Below, piece after piece: positions 32,377 to 40,057 of a stretch of DNA of 64,000 nt. Source of the stretch: DASUAS01 sp963809795 (lineage in GTDB: Bacteria > Actinomycetota > Acidimicrobiia > IMCC26256 > DASPTH01). Below the pieces are notes generated by a model. The model had not been told where the DNA came from. It did not search any database and saw only the letters and a program-made list of their open reading frames with translations. The stretch is taken from contig CAWELN010000006.1 of assembly GCA_963809795.1 (NCBI GenBank), positions 434,001 through 498,000 of the forward strand. Direction: 5' to 3'. The number at the start of each line of letters is the position of its first letter. The first letter of the stretch is position 1. Position numbers and translations under genes: made by a program.

Positions 32377-32568
32377 ATGGACGAAGCGTCGATCCCGAAG
32401 ATCATCAGCGTCGACGACCACGTCGTCGCTCCGGCCCACGTGTGGGAGCGGTGGCTTCCGGCGAAGTACCGCGACCGCGGCCCACGAGTCGAGCGCAGAG
32501 GCGTGGCGAGCATCAAGATCGTGCGCGGCAACGCCATCGACCTGTTCGAGCTCCAGGGCTTCCACTAG
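32377..32568 (+). pseudogene. N-terminal fragment of an amidohydrolase gene
   Basis: This 63-residue frame from ATG 32377 reads IPKIISVDDHVVAPAHVWER, WLPAKYRDRGPRVERRGVAS and ends FELQGFH. It matches the first 40-45 residues of the full amidohydrolase at 57630-58820 (SVDDHVVEPAHVWERWLPAK) and then diverges. The metal-binding barrel is absent, so it cannot be active. It lies between a VOC gene and an acyl-CoA dehydrogenase gene, touching the latter's GTG by one base. It is the left-over of a deletion that removed about 350 codons. Confidence 0.8.
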
Positions 32569-33716
32569 TGGACCTCGCCTTCTCCGCGGAGGACGACGAG
32601 TTCCGCGACGAGGTCAGGACGTGGCTGGCAGAGAACACGCCGAGCGAACGCAGGCCCCGCGAGGGCCAGGCCATGCGCGACTACGACCTGGCGTGGCAAC
32701 GCCTGCAGTACGACGGGGGTTGGGCCGGCATCTCGTGGCCGGTCGAGTTCGGTGGCCGGGGCCTTGCCCTCACCCAGCAGCTCATCTGGTTCGAGGAGTA
32801 CGCCCGCACCGGCATGCGGGGGATCGATGCGCGCTTCGTGGGGCTGTCGCACGCCGGGCCGACGCTCATCGCCCGAGCGACCGAGGAGCAGCGGGCGTTC
32901 CACCTCCCGAAGATCCTCCGTGGCGACGTCGTGTGGTGCCAGGGGTTCTCCGAGCCCGAGGCCGGCTCGGATCTGGCGTCGTTGCGTACGCGGGCGGTCG
33001 TCGACGGTGACGAGCTGGTCGTCACCGGGCAGAAGATCTGGACCAGCTTCGCCGATGTTGCCGACTACCAGGAGCTGCTCGTCCGCACCGACACCGAGGT
33101 GCCCAAGCACAAGGGCATCACCTGGGTCATCTGCGACATGCGCAGCCCCGGCATCGACGTCCGTCCCATCAAGACGATGGAGGGCGGCACCGACTTCTGC
33201 GAGGTCTTCTACGACGAGGTGCGCATCCCACTCGCGAACGTCGTCGGTGTGATCGACAACGGATGGAGCGTCGCCATGTCGACCCTGTCGTTCGAGCGTG
33301 GCACGGCGTTCACCGTCGACCAGGTGCAGCTGTCATCCACCGTCGAACGTCTCATCGAGATCGCTCGCCAGAGGGGCCTGCTCGACGATGACGAGATCGT
33401 TCGCGCGTTCGCGCAGGCCCGGGCCGACGTCGCCGCGTTGCGAGCGCTCACCTATGTCGGCATCTCCCGCAACCGGCGCGCACCGGTGCCCGGCCCCGAG
33501 GGATCGATCATCAAGCTCCACTGGGCCGACCTCAGCAAACGCATCGCGCGGCTGGCGGTCGAGATCGTCGGGCCCCGATCGCTGGCGCTCACCGACGACG
33601 ACGATGGCCGTTGGGCCGACCGGTACCTGGCGTCGTTCGCGCACTCGATCGGCGGTGGCACCTCCGAGATCCAACGCAACATCATCGCCGAGCGAGTGCT
33701 GGCGCTGCCCCGCTGA
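32568..33716 (+). CDS. Acyl-CoA dehydrogenase, catalytic-type subunit
   Basis: This 382-residue protein starts at GTG 32568. FSAEDDEFRDEVRTWLAENT opens the helical domain; WCQGFSEPEAGSDLASLRTR and GQKIWTSFADVADYQELLVR form the FAD/substrate-binding beta domain; RYLASFAHSIGGGTSEIQRN closes with the FAD-contact motif IGGGTSEIQRN. This is the long partner of a pair with the next gene, coupled by a one-base overlap, as in heteromeric FadE enzymes of steroid and terpenoid catabolism. It introduces a double bond into an acyl-CoA. Confidence 0.92.
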   Translation: MDLAFSAEDDEFRDEVRTWLAENTPSERRPREGQAMRDYDLAWQRLQYDGGWAGISWPVEFGGRGLALTQQLIWFEEYARTGMRGIDARFVGLSHAGPTLIARATEEQRAFHLPKILRGDVVWCQGFSEPEAGSDLASLRTRAVVDGDELVVTGQKIWTSFADVADYQELLVRTDTEVPKHKGITWVICDMRSPGIDVRPIKTMEGGTDFCEVFYDEVRIPLANVVGVIDNGWSVAMSTLSFERGTAFTVDQVQLSSTVERLIEIARQRGLLDDDEIVRAFAQARADVAALRALTYVGISRNRRAPVPGPEGSIIKLHWADLSKRIARLAVEIVGPRSLALTDDDDGRWADRYLASFAHSIGGGTSEIQRNIIAERVLALPR

Positions 33717-34747
33717 TGGATCTCCTCCCGTCAAGCGAGCAAGAGGACATCATCTCGTCGGCCGCCCAGTTCCTCGCCGCCACCGTCCCGATGCTTCGCA
33801 CCCGTGAGCTCATCGACGCCCCGTCGAACGTCGACCCGAAGGCATGGTCTTCGGCGGCGGAGCTGGGATGGTTCGCGCTGGGACTTCCCGAGGATGCTGC
33901 CGGCGTCGGCTGCGGCCTCGCCGACGAGACGCTGGTGTTCCGCGAGATCGGCCGGGCGCTGGCGAGTGGTCCGTTCCTCTCGACGACGTTGGCGGCGCGG
34001 GTGGCCGCCTTCGGGGGGGACGCCGAGCTGGCCGCGGCCGCTGCCCGCGGGCAGCGGGTCGCCCTCGGTCTGCTCGGTGCGGACGCCTCGATCGATTCGG
34101 CTTCGGGCGCGATCGACGGTGACGTCCAGCTCGTCGACGCGGTGGATGCCGATCTCGTGCTGGTGGCGGGTCCCGACGTGGCGTCGTTGGTGGCGGTCGG
34201 TGACCTCGAGGGTGTCGAATCGGTCGAGTGCATCGACCCGACGACCCGGCTGTCGCGGGCGACGGCATCGCGTGTCCGCCCGGTGGTGAGCGTCAGTGCG
34301 GATGTCGACCCGGTGTACCGGCGCGGGGTCGTGCTCGCCGCCGCATCACTGACGGGGATCGCCGAGGCCACACGCGACATCAGCGCTGCACACGCCGCGT
34401 CGAGGTTCCAGTTCGACCGGCCCATCGGCGTCAACCAGGCGATCAAGCACCCGTGCGCCGACATGGCCGTACGAGCCGAGCTGGCGTGGGCCCAGACGCT
34501 CTTCGCGGCGCTGGCGACGGACGAACGTCGCCAAGACGCCGAGTTCCACGCGATCGGCGCCAAGGTCGTGGCCGCCGACGCGGCGGAGCGCAACGCGGCG
34601 GCGACCATCCAGGTGCTCGGCGGCATGGGGTTCACGTTCGAGCACGACGCCAACCTCTACATCAAGCGCGCCCACGTTCTCGCGCACGCGTTCGGCGACA
34701 CCCGCGACGCGCTGTCTCGGCTCATCCGTCTCCCGGCGGCGGTGTGA
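33716..34747 (+). CDS. Acyl-CoA dehydrogenase, short partner subunit
   Basis: This 343-residue protein starts at ATG 33716 (TGATG overlap). FLAATVPMLRTRELIDAPSN and LGWFALGLPEDAAGVGCGLA belong to the ACAD N-terminal helical domain, and SRFQFDRPIGVNQAIKHPCA, ATIQVLGGMGFTFEHDANLY and KRAHVLAHAFGD to the C-terminal one. The middle beta domain is reduced: the S-E-P-x-A-G-S-D motif of its neighbour is missing. Short, motif-poor partners of this kind form alpha2beta2 enzymes (ChsE-type) with the preceding gene product and complete its FAD sites. A heteromer is inferred, not shown. Confidence 0.88.
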   Translation: MDLLPSSEQEDIISSAAQFLAATVPMLRTRELIDAPSNVDPKAWSSAAELGWFALGLPEDAAGVGCGLADETLVFREIGRALASGPFLSTTLAARVAAFGGDAELAAAAARGQRVALGLLGADASIDSASGAIDGDVQLVDAVDADLVLVAGPDVASLVAVGDLEGVESVECIDPTTRLSRATASRVRPVVSVSADVDPVYRRGVVLAAASLTGIAEATRDISAAHAASRFQFDRPIGVNQAIKHPCADMAVRAELAWAQTLFAALATDERRQDAEFHAIGAKVVAADAAERNAAATIQVLGGMGFTFEHDANLYIKRAHVLAHAFGDTRDALSRLIRLPAAV

Positions 34748-34765
34748 CGGCGCGGCGGGCTCGGG

Positions 34766-35179
34766 TCAGGCCGGGCGGAACACCGGTGCAGTGATGTCGT
34801 CGGTGAGTGACCGAAAGTCGACGACGAGGTCCATCCCGATGCGAAGGTCGGCAGGGTCGCAGTCGACGATGTTCGTCATCACGCGCGGGCCCTCCTCGAG
34901 GTCGACGACGGCGGCGACGTAGGGGAGCCGTTCCGGGAACGGCGGCAGGTCGTTCGTGTACACGACCGACCACGTGTAGAGCGTGGCCCGGCCACTCGCG
35001 TCGACCCATGCCACGTCGTCGCTCCAGCACGACGGACAGAACTGTCTCGGGTAGTGGTGCACTGCGCCACACGCGCGGCACCGCTTGACGAGGAATCGTC
35101 CCTCGCCGGCTGCGTCCCAGAACGGGCGGGTGTCGTCCTCGATGGTGGGCAGATCGGTGCGACGGGCGGGCTCGGCCAT
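34766..35179 (-). CDS. Zn-ribbon/OB-fold protein (DUF35 family)
   Basis: This 137-residue protein starts at ATG 35179. The N-terminal rubredoxin-like zinc ribbon has CRACGAVHHYPRQFCPSCWS, two CxxC pairs. An OB-fold follows with GRATLYTWSVVYTNDLPPFP and PYVAAVVDLEEGPRVMTNIV. DUF35 proteins partner thiolases, aldolases or hydratases in acyl-CoA catabolism, channelling CoA substrates. No thiolase is adjacent; the SDR gene is the closest neighbour, 9 bp upstream on the same strand. The partner could be coded elsewhere. Confidence 0.9.
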   Translation of the reverse strand: MAEPARRTDLPTIEDDTRPFWDAAGEGRFLVKRCRACGAVHHYPRQFCPSCWSDDVAWVDASGRATLYTWSVVYTNDLPPFPERLPYVAAVVDLEEGPRVMTNIVDCDPADLRIGMDLVVDFRSLTDDITAPVFRPA

Positions 35180-35188
35180 GGACCGGCG

Positions 35189-35971
35189 CTATCCCTTGGT
35201 GGCGGTCTGGGCGACCTCGTCGTAGCTGCCCACCATCGTCTGGCCACCGTCGACGGTGACCTCGCTGCCGGTGACGAACGCCGACTCGTCGGACGCGAGC
35301 CAGAGCGCGGCGTAGGTGATGTCGCTCGGGAGCCCGGGACGCTCCGAGAGGATGCCGACGGGGGGCGGGCCGGCGTCCTTGCTGTTGATGATGATCCGGC
35401 CGACAATGATGGTGTTGCTGCGGATGCCTTCGCGCCAGTACTCCGTCGCGATCGATCGGCTGAGCGAGTTCATCCCGCCCTTGCCGGCGGCGTAGCCCGC
35501 ATGGCCGGGAAAGCCCTGCACCGACACGCCGGACGAGCAGTTGATGATCGAACCGCCTCCGGCGGCGATGAGGTGTGGGATCGCGTGCTTGGACGACCAG
35601 AACATGGGGCCCGTGAGGGTGCCGAGGAGGATGCGGTCCCACTCCTCGTTCGTCCATTCGTGCAGGCGCTTGATCGTCTGCGAGATGAGCTCGGTCGGGG
35701 CGGCGTTGTTGACCAGGGTGGTGAGCGACCCGAACCGATCGACGGTGGCGTCGATCGCCGCCTTCACGCTGCTCTCATCACTCACGTCGAGGCGCACGAA
35801 GTCGGCATCGCCACCAGCCTCACGGATCCGCTCGACGACCTTCTCGCCCTTCTCGACGGTTCGCCCGCTCACCATGACCTTGGCGCCCTCGGCGGCGAAG
35901 ACCTCGGCGACCGTGCGACCGATCCCACGCGTCGACCCGCTGACCAGCGCGACCTTGCCGTCCAACCGCAT
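35189..35971 (-). CDS. SDR-family oxidoreductase
   Basis: This 260-residue protein starts at ATG 35971. The cofactor motif VALVSGSTRGIGRTVAEVFA (G-x-x-x-G-x-G), NNAAPTEL, the catalytic Ser in SIINCSSGVSVQGF, and Tyr-x-x-x-Lys as GYAAGKGGMNSLSRSIATEY are all present, with SEVTVDGGQTMVG at the end. It is a classical NAD(P)-dependent short-chain dehydrogenase, likely working on a hydroxy/oxo intermediate of the surrounding pathway. It is followed by a DUF35 gene. Length is normal. Confidence 0.93.
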   Translation of the reverse strand: MRLDGKVALVSGSTRGIGRTVAEVFAAEGAKVMVSGRTVEKGEKVVERIREAGGDADFVRLDVSDESSVKAAIDATVDRFGSLTTLVNNAAPTELISQTIKRLHEWTNEEWDRILLGTLTGPMFWSSKHAIPHLIAAGGGSIINCSSGVSVQGFPGHAGYAAGKGGMNSLSRSIATEYWREGIRSNTIIVGRIIINSKDAGPPPVGILSERPGLPSDITYAALWLASDESAFVTGSEVTVDGGQTMVGSYDEVAQTATKG

Positions 35972-36113
35972 GACCGAACCCTACGGTGAGGGAGCTTTCG
36001 GTCGGATGTCGAGCGAACTTGTGCCGGCGACGCCGGGCCCCTCTCGACCGCCGATGCTACGGTCCGTTCGTGCGCATCTGACAGGGGCGTTCACCCACCT
36101 GGAGGCACCGCCC

Positions 36114-36584
36114 ATGCACGGTGGACCGAGCATCGTCGACGTCGAGGATCTCCCGTGGATGGAGGTGTCGAAGATCCGTCTCTCGGACGGCCGCGTGGTC
36201 GGCATCAAGGAGAAGTGGATCGAGCTGAGCCCTCGCTACGTCGCGTTCTTCAACGTGTGGGATCCCGGCGCGATCACGCCGCCGCACGGGCATACGGGCG
36301 ACCACGGCATCTACATCGTCGAGGGCTCGGTCACGTCGCCGCAGGGTGAGGCGCGCGCCGGCTCTCACATCATGCTCGAGTGGGGCGACGTCTTCGGACC
36401 GTGGACTGCGGGTGACGAGGGCTGCACGATGTACGGCTGGGTCGCCGGCAACGGCGCGCCGTTCTTCGACAAGGAGAAGTGGCATCAGTACCTCGACGAG
36501 ATCGGCGCCGAGGAGCTGTCGGTGCCCCGGCCGACGATGCCGATCTGGATGGGGACCGGCGACGTGCTCCCGAAGAGCGAGTAG
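36114..36584 (+). CDS. Cupin-fold protein
   Basis: This 156-residue protein starts at ATG 36114, after GGAGG with a nine-base spacer. VWDPGAITPPHGHTGDHGIY and IVEGSVTSPQGEARAGSHIM are the two cupin motifs; His residues in HGHTGDHG are likely metal ligands. MEVSKIRLSDGRVVGIKEKW precedes them and WHQYLDEIGAEELSVPRPTM ends the protein. Cupins of this size act as dioxygenases, isomerases or sensors. It is two bases before an enoyl-CoA hydratase gene and surely cotranscribed. The reaction is open. Confidence 0.85.
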   Translation: MHGGPSIVDVEDLPWMEVSKIRLSDGRVVGIKEKWIELSPRYVAFFNVWDPGAITPPHGHTGDHGIYIVEGSVTSPQGEARAGSHIMLEWGDVFGPWTAGDEGCTMYGWVAGNGAPFFDKEKWHQYLDEIGAEELSVPRPTMPIWMGTGDVLPKSE

Positions 36585-36587
36585 CCG

Positions 36588-37412
36588 ATGCCCGTGGAGG
36601 ATCTCGGCCGGGTGATCTACGAAACGGATGGGCCGGTCGCCCGCATCGTCCTCAACTGGCCCGACAAGGCCAATGCGCAGTCGTCGGAGATGGTGTGGCA
36701 GGTCGACGCCTGCCTCGACCGTGCCGAGGACGACGCCGCGGTCAAGGTCGTCATCTTGAAGGGAAACGGCAAGGGGTTCTGCGCCGGCCACGCCATGGGT
36801 GGCCCGGACGCCTACCCCGAGTTCCTGGCGTCGGACGAGGCGATCGGCTCGAACTGGATCGGCAGCCGCAAGCTGTTCCTGTGGCCGACGCTCAGGTTGT
36901 TCGAGTTCCCGAAGCCGATGATCGCCCAGGTCCACGGCTACGCCGTCGGCGGCGGCACGTACTGGGCGCTGCTGCCGGACATCACCATCGCCGCCGACGA
37001 CGCGTACTTCCAGATGCCGCTCGTGCAGGGGCTCGGGTTCCCGGGCGGCGAGACGATGATCGAGCCGTGGACGTTCATGAACCGGAAGCGGGCGGCGGAG
37101 TACCTCTACACCGCGCAGACGCTGACCGCCGACGAGGCGCTTGCCATGGGTCTCGTCAACCGCGTCGTGTCCCGTGACGCGCTCGAGTCGACGGTTGAGG
37201 ACATGGCCGCTCGCATCGCCCGGGCACCGCTGTCGACGCTGATGGGTACGAAAGCGCTGCTCGTCCGCGCGTGGGAGGCGATGGGCATGCGGCAGCACCT
37301 CCAGATGTCGGCCGATGTCATGTCGATCATGGAGAAGACGTCCGACGCGGTTGCCGTACGTGAGCGGCTGCGGGCATCGGGCATGAAGCCTCGTGAGTTG
37401 GCCGAGGACTGA
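36588..37412 (+). CDS. Enoyl-CoA hydratase/isomerase family protein
   Basis: This 274-residue protein starts at ATG 36588. RIVLNWPDKANAQSSEMVWQ and VILKGNGKGFCAGHAMGGPD give the first oxyanion-hole segment; KPMIAQVHGYAVGGGTYWAL the second. The usual catalytic Glu pair of crotonases is not clear: PLVQGLGFPGGETMIEPWTF stands at that place, so it may be an isomerase, hydrolase or carbon-carbon bond-cleaving variant. It follows a cupin gene directly. The family call is firm, the reaction is not. Confidence 0.9.
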   Translation: MPVEDLGRVIYETDGPVARIVLNWPDKANAQSSEMVWQVDACLDRAEDDAAVKVVILKGNGKGFCAGHAMGGPDAYPEFLASDEAIGSNWIGSRKLFLWPTLRLFEFPKPMIAQVHGYAVGGGTYWALLPDITIAADDAYFQMPLVQGLGFPGGETMIEPWTFMNRKRAAEYLYTAQTLTADEALAMGLVNRVVSRDALESTVEDMAARIARAPLSTLMGTKALLVRAWEAMGMRQHLQMSADVMSIMEKTSDAVAVRERLRASGMKPRELAED

Positions 37413-37444
37413 ACCGACGTACCGAACGTGGCTGCTGCGAACCC

Positions 37445-38491
37445 CTACGTCGCGACGAGTCCACGCGGCAGCGGGAGGGGCAGGTCGTTGTAGGTGACGA
37501 TCCCGGGTGGCGCGGCGACGACGTACGGGATCGCGTAGATGGCCGGCATCGCGGTCGTGATCATCATGAGGGCCATGAAGTCGGCGAACGTCGTGCCCTC
37601 GAAGTCCGGCGGCGGCAGGTACTCCAGTCGGGCTCGTACCGTCGGGCGGCCCTCGACGGTGATCACGTGTCCTTCCTCGATGGTCCAGTCCGGCTCGAGC
37701 GTGTGGCCCTTCTTCCACGTGATGTCGAGCTCCACGATGGTTCGGCCGCCCCGCCGGCCCTGCCAGCTGATGCCGATGCCGGCGACGCAGCCCGCCTTGA
37801 TGGTCCACGAGTCCATCACGACGTCAGCGGTCGTCTTGGCGTACTCGGCTTCACAGACGATCTCGTCCAGCTCGACGCCGAGGGCATCGGCAACGAGAGC
37901 CACCGCCTCACCGAAGACGGCGGAACCGTGGGCCGTCATGGCCGGAAGCTCGGGATCGTCGATTGGGCGACCGAACCCGATGGGCTGCTCCGTCTCGGGG
38001 GAGTCGTACGCCGTCGAGTCCGCCGCTTCCTCGATCGTGATCTTGTCGACGCGGTCGCAGATGGTCGCGGTGGCGATGGAGATCAGCTCGACGAAGCCCG
38101 GACTGATTCCCGAGCCGAACATGGAGACGCCGCCACGCTTGCACGCATCGAGGATTCGCTCGCGGTCGGGCGGATTGCCACGGCCGTTGATGAAGGCGGC
38201 GGTGCTCACGACGTTGACGCCGGCCTCGAGGATCCGGACGAGCTCGTCCGGATCCGGCCACATGGGGTTGTAGACGACACAGTCCGGCGCGAGCGCGAGC
38301 AGACCGTCGATGTCGTTCGATGCTGTGATGCCGACGGAGTCGATCCCGCAGAGCTCGCCGACGTCGCGTCCGACCTTGTCCGGCGACCAGGCGTAGCAGC
38401 CGATCAGCTCGAGGTCGGGGTGTGCCACCACCGCCCGAACCGACCGCTTGCCGACGTTTCCGGTGGTCCATTGCACGATCGTTGTCGTCAT
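37445..38491 (-). CDS. Dihydrodipicolinate-reductase-like NAD(P)-binding protein
   Basis: This 348-residue protein starts at ATG 38491 (MTTTIVQWTTGNVGKRSVRA). TGNVGKRSVRAVVAHPDLEL is a Rossmann start like DapB N-terminal domains, followed by VVYNPMWPDPDELVRILEAG and GVNVVSTAAFINGRGNPPDR. Relatives include 2,4-diaminopentanoate dehydrogenase-type and catabolic enzymes of actinobacteria with few known substrates. It has a paralogue of similar size at 40054-41121. It is encoded next to a P450 gene on the same strand, 62 bp apart, and the two may be an operon. Confidence 0.82.
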   Translation of the reverse strand: MTTTIVQWTTGNVGKRSVRAVVAHPDLELIGCYAWSPDKVGRDVGELCGIDSVGITASNDIDGLLALAPDCVVYNPMWPDPDELVRILEAGVNVVSTAAFINGRGNPPDRERILDACKRGGVSMFGSGISPGFVELISIATATICDRVDKITIEEAADSTAYDSPETEQPIGFGRPIDDPELPAMTAHGSAVFGEAVALVADALGVELDEIVCEAEYAKTTADVVMDSWTIKAGCVAGIGISWQGRRGGRTIVELDITWKKGHTLEPDWTIEEGHVITVEGRPTVRARLEYLPPPDFEGTTFADFMALMMITTAMPAIYAIPYVVAAPPGIVTYNDLPLPLPRGLVAT

Positions 38492-38553
38492 CGGGTCCGA
38501 TCCTTCCTGTCAGGTCGCAGTCCACGGACCGGGAGCACCCGCTGGACGAACCG

Positions 38554-39732
38554 TCAGACCGAGATCGGCAGCTTCGCGGGGCCGCGCACGGTGCTGGTGT
38601 GGACCAGCTCCATGCGGTCCTCGTCGACCTCCCACTTCGGGAAGCGGGCGAGGAACTCCTCGATGCCGACGCGGCCCTCCAGTCGCGCCAGCGCGGCGCC
38701 GAGGCAGAAGTGCACGCCGAACCCGAGTGCCATGTGCTGGGCGCCGCGCCGCACGTCGAAGCGATCCGGATCGGTGTACTCGCGCTCGTCGCGTCCGGCG
38801 GCGCCGGTGAGCAGCAGCATGACCGCACCCGCGGGCACCGTCTGGCCATGGACCTCGACGTCGCGCATCACTCGGCGCGCCTGCACGGGTGACGGCGGCT
38901 GGTACCGCAGCAGCTCTTCGACCGCGTCGGGGATGGCGGAGCGGTCATCGATCAGGATGTCGCGCTGGTCGGGGTTGTGGGCCAGCGTCAGCCCCGCCCA
39001 TCCCATCAGCCGCGCCACGGTCTCGTTGCCGGCGCCGGCGATCAGCGTGATGAAGTTGAGCAGCTCGTGGTCCTCGAGCTTGCGGGTTCCGTCCGGCGTC
39101 TCGATGTCCGCGTGAGTGAGAACGGAGATGAAGTCGTCGGTCGGCGTCTTGCGCCGCTCGGCAACCAGCCCCGTCATGTACTCGGCCATCTTGATGTGCG
39201 GGCTCATGCTCGTCATCGACTCCCCTTCGTCGATGTGGAGCAGCTCGTCGGCGGTCTGGCGGACCATCTCCTGGTCCTCCTCGGGCACGCCGAGCAGCGC
39301 CCCGATGACCATCATCGGGAGCTTCATCCCGAAGTCGTGCACGAAGTCGAACCCGCCGGAGCCGACGAACGGGTCGAGGAAGTCGGCGCACAGCTGGCGG
39401 ACGCGTGGCTCGAGGTCTGACACCCGCCGCGGCGTCAGGGCGCGACTGAGGATCGCGCGGTGGATGTCGTGGATCGGGGGGTCCTCGAACAGCATGTTGC
39501 GGATCTGCTCGAGCATGGCTGGATTGCGAATGATGTCGAGGACGCTGCCGTACGCGCTGCTGTAGGTGTGCCAGTCGACCGACATGTCGCGCACGTCGGC
39601 GTACCGCGTCACCGCGTAGAAGTCGTGGGTGTCGTTGTAGTAGAGCGGCGCCTCGTCTCGCATCCGCTTCCAGACCGGGTACGGGTCGGCGTCGATCTCG
39701 TAGTCGTACGGGTCGTAGTAGATACCGGTCAA
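38554..39732 (-). CDS. Cytochrome P450 (first of two)
   Basis: I take TTG 39732 (start TGIYYDPYDYEIDADPYPVW) because GGGGGG lies 8 bases before it; the frame is open upstream without similarity. The 392 residues contain the I-helix LIAGAGNETVARLMGWAGLT, the ExxR helix EELLRYQPPSPVQARRVMRD and the haem loop ALGFGVHFCLGAALARLEGR with the cysteine ligand. This is a soluble bacterial CYP needing ferredoxin and reductase from elsewhere. Next to the reductase-like gene it probably hydroxylates a hydrophobic substrate. A 14-bp palindrome lies just upstream. Confidence 0.93.
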   Translation of the reverse strand: MTGIYYDPYDYEIDADPYPVWKRMRDEAPLYYNDTHDFYAVTRYADVRDMSVDWHTYSSAYGSVLDIIRNPAMLEQIRNMLFEDPPIHDIHRAILSRALTPRRVSDLEPRVRQLCADFLDPFVGSGGFDFVHDFGMKLPMMVIGALLGVPEEDQEMVRQTADELLHIDEGESMTSMSPHIKMAEYMTGLVAERRKTPTDDFISVLTHADIETPDGTRKLEDHELLNFITLIAGAGNETVARLMGWAGLTLAHNPDQRDILIDDRSAIPDAVEELLRYQPPSPVQARRVMRDVEVHGQTVPAGAVMLLLTGAAGRDEREYTDPDRFDVRRGAQHMALGFGVHFCLGAALARLEGRVGIEEFLARFPKWEVDEDRMELVHTSTVRGPAKLPISV

Positions 39733-39759
39733 TCGAGACCCCCCATCGGCAGACGCCGT

Positions 39760-39773
39760 CGAGTGTACACTCG
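39760..39773. promoter_or_regulatory. 14-bp perfect palindrome upstream of the P450 gene
   Basis: CGAGTGTACACTCG is a perfect palindrome 28 bp before the P450 start and 96 bp before the divergent truncated regulator. Its size and symmetry fit a TetR-type operator. The double-TetR gene at 41136-42458 is a candidate for the cognate protein; that link is conjecture. Confidence 0.55.
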
Positions 39774-39868
39774 TGTCAGAATCGGCGCACGAGCACCGCA
39801 GGGTCATCGCAAGGCCGGTCGGCATGACGGCGAGCCTGCGAGCGCGTGACAGGAATCCCAGGGGGAAC

Positions 39869-40057
39869 ATGGCGATCAGCGCAGAAGTGCTCGACGCACC
39901 CGGTCGTCCCGTGACGCCTGCGGAGCTGATCCGAGAGATGGTCCCCGACCAGCCCGTGCTCCTGGTCGGGCCGGCGGCGACGTGGGACGCCTTCGGTGTG
40001 ACGGCATGGCTCGAGGCGCGCGGGTGGGCGCTGCGCCGCAACTCCTCGGCGGCGTGA
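39869..40057 (+). pseudogene. Truncated N-terminal copy of the pseudo-receiver regulator at 54302
   Basis: The 62-residue frame from ATG 39869 reads MAISAEVLDAPGRPVTPAEL, IREMVPDQPVLLVGPAATWD and AFGVTAWLEARGWALRRNSS. For about 53 residues it is nearly identical to the start of the regulator at 54302-55627 and shares its leader (CAGGGGGGAACATGGCG-like). The receiver, winged helix and GAF parts are gone. It ends by a GTGA overlap with the next gene, so the regulator's translation start may now drive that gene. A product of 62 residues would not bind DNA. Confidence 0.8.

Noticed and set aside
36057..37808. 583-codon minus-strand open frame across cupin and hydratase genes
   Set aside because: No recognisable domain; both plus-strand genes have clear motifs and starts.
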